64,000 nt of DNA. Origin: Aquilaria yunnanensis. Taxonomy: Eukaryota > Streptophyta > Magnoliopsida > Malvales > Thymelaeaceae. The stretch is taken from contig CM077596.1 in the NCBI GenBank assembly GCA_039654915.1, positions 74,773,751 through 74,837,750 of the forward strand, read 5' to 3'. Under the pieces are notes generated by a model that was not told the origin of the DNA, made no database searches, and saw nothing but the letters and a program-made list of their open reading frames with translations. A program made the position numbers and the translations under genes. Position 1 is the first letter of the stretch. Every line of letters starts with the position of its first letter. Of this stretch, positions 59,885-64,000 are shown piece after piece.

Positions 59885-60885
59885 TAGGGCGTGCATTATT
59901 CGACCAAAACCGAAAATACCAAAAAATCAAATCATTTTAGCTTTTCAGTTTGATTTTTCGGCTCGATTATAGTTAAAACCGAAATTCTTAAAAACGGTTT
60001 CGGTTTGGTTTCAATTGAGTGAAACCGATTAACTCGGTAATCGAATTAACCGAATTGTTTTATGTGTTTGGGCCCTTGCCAGCTTGCTGCTAGCCTATTT
60101 CTGCCCAACCCATACCCTTAAGCCCAATTAAAAACCCCCCTCATTAACTCGTCTGGTTCAATCACCTCTTTCTTTTTCTCTTTCATGTCTCTATTGCAAG
60201 CCCTCCCCTAAGCCCCCCTCGCCCCTTACCATCCGCAGCAATCAGCATCACCTCACCGCCCCACTGCCATCATAACGCCTCTCCACTTCAGCCTTGACGT
60301 TGTTTCAGTTATTTTGGTTTAATCAAAACCAAACTGAAATCTTGGCCTTATCGATCTCTTCTATTAACATCTTCGCAAGCTCCTCGATTCCACCCTTCAT
60401 GAAATGCTTCAAGGGTTCTTTCTCGATTGTTCACCTTCTCTTGCTGGTTGATTTCCCCCCGAACTTCTCTTGTAACACAAAGTAGCCATCTCTTTCTTCT
60501 ACTATTGGCTTCAACCTGGAGCCATCTCTCTCCTGTACTCTCGGCTCCAACCGATTTGGTAGTTTTAATGGCAGAAAAATGAATTTTGTGGACATATGTA
60601 GGATGTGGCCAGTAGTGGATGTGAAAGGTCAGTTAAGAGAGGAAAGACTATTGGGTCAAAAGTCTCATCAGACATTTCATGTTGACTGCTTCTCAGAAGT
60701 GCTATAGGAAAAGAAGAGAGAACAAATTGGTTATTTTGGTTTAATAAAAACCGAACCAAAAAATTTTGATTTCAGTTTTCTTAATTGATTCGGTTATTTC
60801 AATTTGTAATAGTTAAAAACCAAAAACCGATTAAACCGATCAATTCGGTTCGGTCAAAACTGAATTGACTGAATACCCAGCCCTA
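59885..60885. mobile_element. Non-autonomous hAT element, 1.0 kb, possible captured sequence
   Basis: The ends TAGGGCGTGCATTATTCGAC and (reverse complement) TAGGGCTGGGTATTCAGTCA are inverted. Subterminal AACCGAAA/TTTCGGTT words repeat at both ends. A perfect 8-bp duplication ATCCTAAT flanks it (59877-59884 and 60886-60893). The centre (about 60060-60560) is C-rich and unlike the ends. The minus strand there reads IEKEPLKHFMKGGIEELAKM, which looks protein-like but is unassigned. Confidence 0.88.
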
Positions 60886-60893
60886 ATCCTAAT

Positions 60894-63800
60894 TATTGCA
60901 ACTTTATTTTCTTAGTACACAGATCAAATTTCACCTCTTAGTCATTCATCCAAATCCTTATAACAAATTATCTATGGTAATCAGGTATAGATAATATTCA
61001 TTGTTGTAAAAAAATAGACTAAATCACAACCAAAGAAAAATTAATTAAAAATAATTTAACCAAGCTACATTTCTAACATTTGTATAGAAATTTAACCTCT
61101 TATACTAAATGTAAAAATAAAAGTCATTAATTCCATGAAACAAGGAGAAGGCTTGAGCAATTAGTGTCCAATTCTAATTTGAAAGTAAAGGAGAAGAGAG
61201 AAATATTACACCAATTTCCGTTCTTCTCTCTATTGTCTACTCCTACTCTGATCCCAACTAGTTTCATAACCCGTCTAACGGACAGGACAATAATTCATAT
61301 AAAAATATATCTTTACGTGATGTATATATAAGATCTTAAACATTGAATTTAAAGAATAAAAGTGAAAATGTTTATAAATAAAAAATGTTACCCTAGAATG
61401 TTTATTTAATTAAAACATAATTGTTTGAATTGCAAACAAAAGACTAAAAAAGCAAATGAATGGAAAAAAAAACTTTATTGATTCCTTTGAAAAAAGTATT
61501 GTATTAAGTTAGTGCAATATATTAAGGAAACAATAATTAAATTTCTTAACAATAATTAATTTAATAAAATTTTTAATGGAAGTAAGGGGTAAAAAATGTA
61601 AAAAATGAGAAAAGGGAAAAAAATGAAATGGAAAAAAACAGAGGAATAAAAAAAAACAAAAGGTTTGCACCGTGATAGTTTCTTAGCCCTAACAAATCCA
61701 TATGCATGTTAAATATGAAAGCAAGTCTAATTCAATCTGAAGGTGGGCTAAAAAAAAAAAGTTAAATCAATAGAATGAAGCTGACGCTGGCCCAAAAAGA
61801 AAATTGATTCTATGGGAGAACAACGATGTTAGAAATGGTCAAAGGGATAGATTAAAGAGATAGAGTACTAATAATGTCATTTTATAAACTTTTGGGTCTC
61901 AAATGTCAAAATATATAAATTAGGGACTTAACTATATAATTTGACATTTTAAGAATCCGTAAAAACTTCTGTTCGCACCCAGAACAGCGCCCTACTCTCT
62001 CTTCCTCCTCTCCAAAATGTTCACTGGGCTCCGGGGCCGCTACTGCCGTCTCTGAGTTTCTTGACGTGTCACCGCCATGGACTTGAAGTTTCCGGCAACT
62101 CTTTGCTGTGAGTATGATGTTTCCAACAGTGGGGGCGTTGCCGTAGACGGTTATTTTTTCCATATACGATTTTTTCTTCATGTTTGTGTTGCTTTCGACC
62201 TCCTATTCACTATTCTCTAAAGCTATTTTCTGTAAATCTCAATATTTCTGTATAGATCTATCTTAAAAGTTTCAAATTAGTATTTTTTTTCTTAAAAATC
62301 TAATATGAGTACATACTTTTAATCCTTTCAATCTGCTCTTTATGTCCAACCATATGTTTTAGTTCAAATCTGAATTGTTTTTTTCTATGGATTCGAGTTA
62401 ATGTGTTTGATCAACTTTTTAAAAATTAAATCTAATAGCGATGCACTTCGTGGCTCATGCATTCGCTGGCTTCGTCGGATTTTGTTTACCAGCGATGCCG
62501 CTGCCATTCTATTGCTTTCAGTCTACTATTCATTATACTCCAAAGGCTTTTACTCTGAATTTGAAATGTTTTCTATAGATCTAGGCTGAAAGTTCCAAAG
62601 GTCTAAACCCTTGTCTGTTTCTTGGTTTTTGGGTTGTGGCTTCATTTTTCTCTCTGTTTGGGAAGATTGCACATACTCTTCACCAATGCAACTTCCAGTT
62701 TCCAAGATGGCCCCTGTCCTATACGAGCATGTCTTTAGTGGCTGTGAGTCTGTAAAAGAAAAGCCATAAATATCTTAAAGGCCCAAAATCCTATTTATGT
62801 CCTTGCAAACATACTAGATTGAAGCATTCTTCCACAAAGAAGGTATATTTGCCTAGCCTTTTACCTGTAATAACTATTTTGGGTTTTATCTTCATAAGGA
62901 AGAAAAATTTAATGTATATATATATATTTTTGCATGTTTGCTGAGACATGACATGACTGTAAGTCAAAATGTATATTTGGAATTCGACAATGTATAAGTG
63001 TAAGATGCAATGCCTTGGCTGGTAGTAATAAAAAATAGAAGCTGAAATTGTATGGAGATCTGGATGGGAGGGTAAACCTTATCCCCTGTTATATAGTTCA
63101 GATCGTCTTTGTTGTTATGTTCCACTTTTTATATTGTTCACATAACAATTTAAATAAAAAATGGAGTCACCGCATCTTTATAAAATGAAAATGGATGATT
63201 TTTTTGGAAAACATCTTTTAATGAGTAGGGTAGAGGATAATAGAACCACATTTCACCATCCCATAGGAACTATTAAGAACATGTTACTTATAAAACAAAT
63301 GCAAGTTACTTAGATTAAAATTTCTTGTAGAAACTGTTAAAGAGTATGTTAATTATGAAAAGATTGCAATACATATAGAGCAAGGAACAGAAAAACACAA
63401 CCAGAAAGATAATGCAACACATGAATAAAATGCTAAACCGGAACATGTTTGTTTTGGTTATTGCTGTTGTTGATTTCTGCTGCTTTGACAAATTGGTTTA
63501 ATCTTTCTTGCCATGAATACATAGCAAAACATATTAACAAACTATACTGAAAAGGTTGATTATAAAGGAAGTAAAATACATGTTTTTAGATTAGCTGTTT
63601 TACTTCATCTCTTCTGCGGTAATTTTGTAATTCCTCTTTCCTGCTGCAATTTTCTGTGTTAGTAGGAAATGTAAATAAGATACTTCATTGGTTTTAGAGA
63701 ATTAAGAATTGATGCTAAAATTGTACAACCTAGTTCTTTATATATTTTTCATGCTCTCTTTACCATTTGATCCTAAGGTTTATGCTTGTTAATGCATCTT

Positions 63801-64000
63801 TACCATTTCTTGGTATAAATAAAACCAAACAAAGTGACTATAACTACTCTATGTAAATAAAGAAATTTAACTAATGATAAAGGAATTTAAATATGAATGC
63901 ATCTATATAAAATACATGGTATTTGTTTGCTGCATTATTAATCCTATTGGGTGCAAACTAGAGTGAATTTTTGCTACCATGAATATATAGTGGTACTGTG
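60894..64000. other. Repeat-poor AT-rich DNA to the window end; no confirmed gene
   Basis: 61980-62130 is CT/GC-rich and could be a first exon or promoter: ATGGACTTGAAG at 62076, then a donor-like CT|GTGAGTATG. No continuation is recognisable. The rest is AT-rich without coding potential. Confidence 0.35.
62170..62615. repeat. Diverged direct duplication flanking about 0.25 kb
   Basis: About 62185-62285 (TTGCTTTCGACCTCCTATTC...TATAGATCT) is similar to about 62510-62605 (TTGCTTTCAGTCTACTATTC...TATAGATCT). Both end in AAAGTTYCAAA-like sequence. Confidence 0.6.

Overview
This is nuclear DNA of a higher plant, most likely a eudicot. The genes have many short introns with GT..AG (rarely GC..AG) borders, the intergenic DNA is very AT-rich, and three conserved plant housekeeping genes are embedded in dense nests of plant transposon families (hAT, Mutator-like, CACTA, TRIM, LINE, MITEs). 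I cannot name the species from sequence alone.

Intact genes: (1) 6065-10652 (+), a 15-exon gene for plastid peptide chain release factor 1 (APG3/prfA type, 421 codons). (2) 15202-21363 (+), a 16-exon gene for the peroxisomal AAA-ATPase PEX6 (935 codons). (3) 46272-50534 (-), a 19-coding-exon gene for Cullin-1 (738 codons, neddylation lysine at 682). In all three, exon lengths sum to an open frame and reading phases join without a break. They act in unrelated processes (plastid translation termination, peroxisome import-receptor recycling, SCF ubiquitin ligase) and are simply neighbours, not a pathway.

Layout: 1-300 looks like an ATG-free 5' leader of a minus-strand gene lying off the left edge. 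1166-4906 is a terminal-inverted-repeat element interrupted by a complete but nonsense-riddled hAT transposon (1476-4656). RF1 follows, then a fold-back Mutator-like element (12936-14988) that ends about 210 bp before the PEX6 start codon. 21.9-27.7 kb holds a Mutator-like element, a non-autonomous hAT, a LINE RNase H relic and simple repeats. 28068-32000 is a non-autonomous CACTA element. 36448-42027 is a Pack-MULE-like element with a 10-bp target duplication. It carries fragments of three unrelated genes (GRF zinc-finger, YSL transporter, beta-galactosidase 17 type) in one orientation, and a second CACTA element (38280-41468, target duplication CCA) sits inside it. 42632-45052 is a TRIM-like LTR element whose left LTR is split by a GAUT-type glycosyltransferase pseudogene. 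After CUL1, 51-64 kb is repeat-rich: MITEs, a duplicated AT-rich block, a MULE with an internal minisatellite, a LINE relic, and a non-autonomous hAT with a perfect 8-bp duplication.

The most notable structures are the chimeric Pack-MULE with its nested CACTA, the amplified array of about 82-bp palindrome-bearing units inside that CACTA, the GAUT insertion within a TRIM LTR, and small splice-site peculiarities in PEX6 and CUL1.
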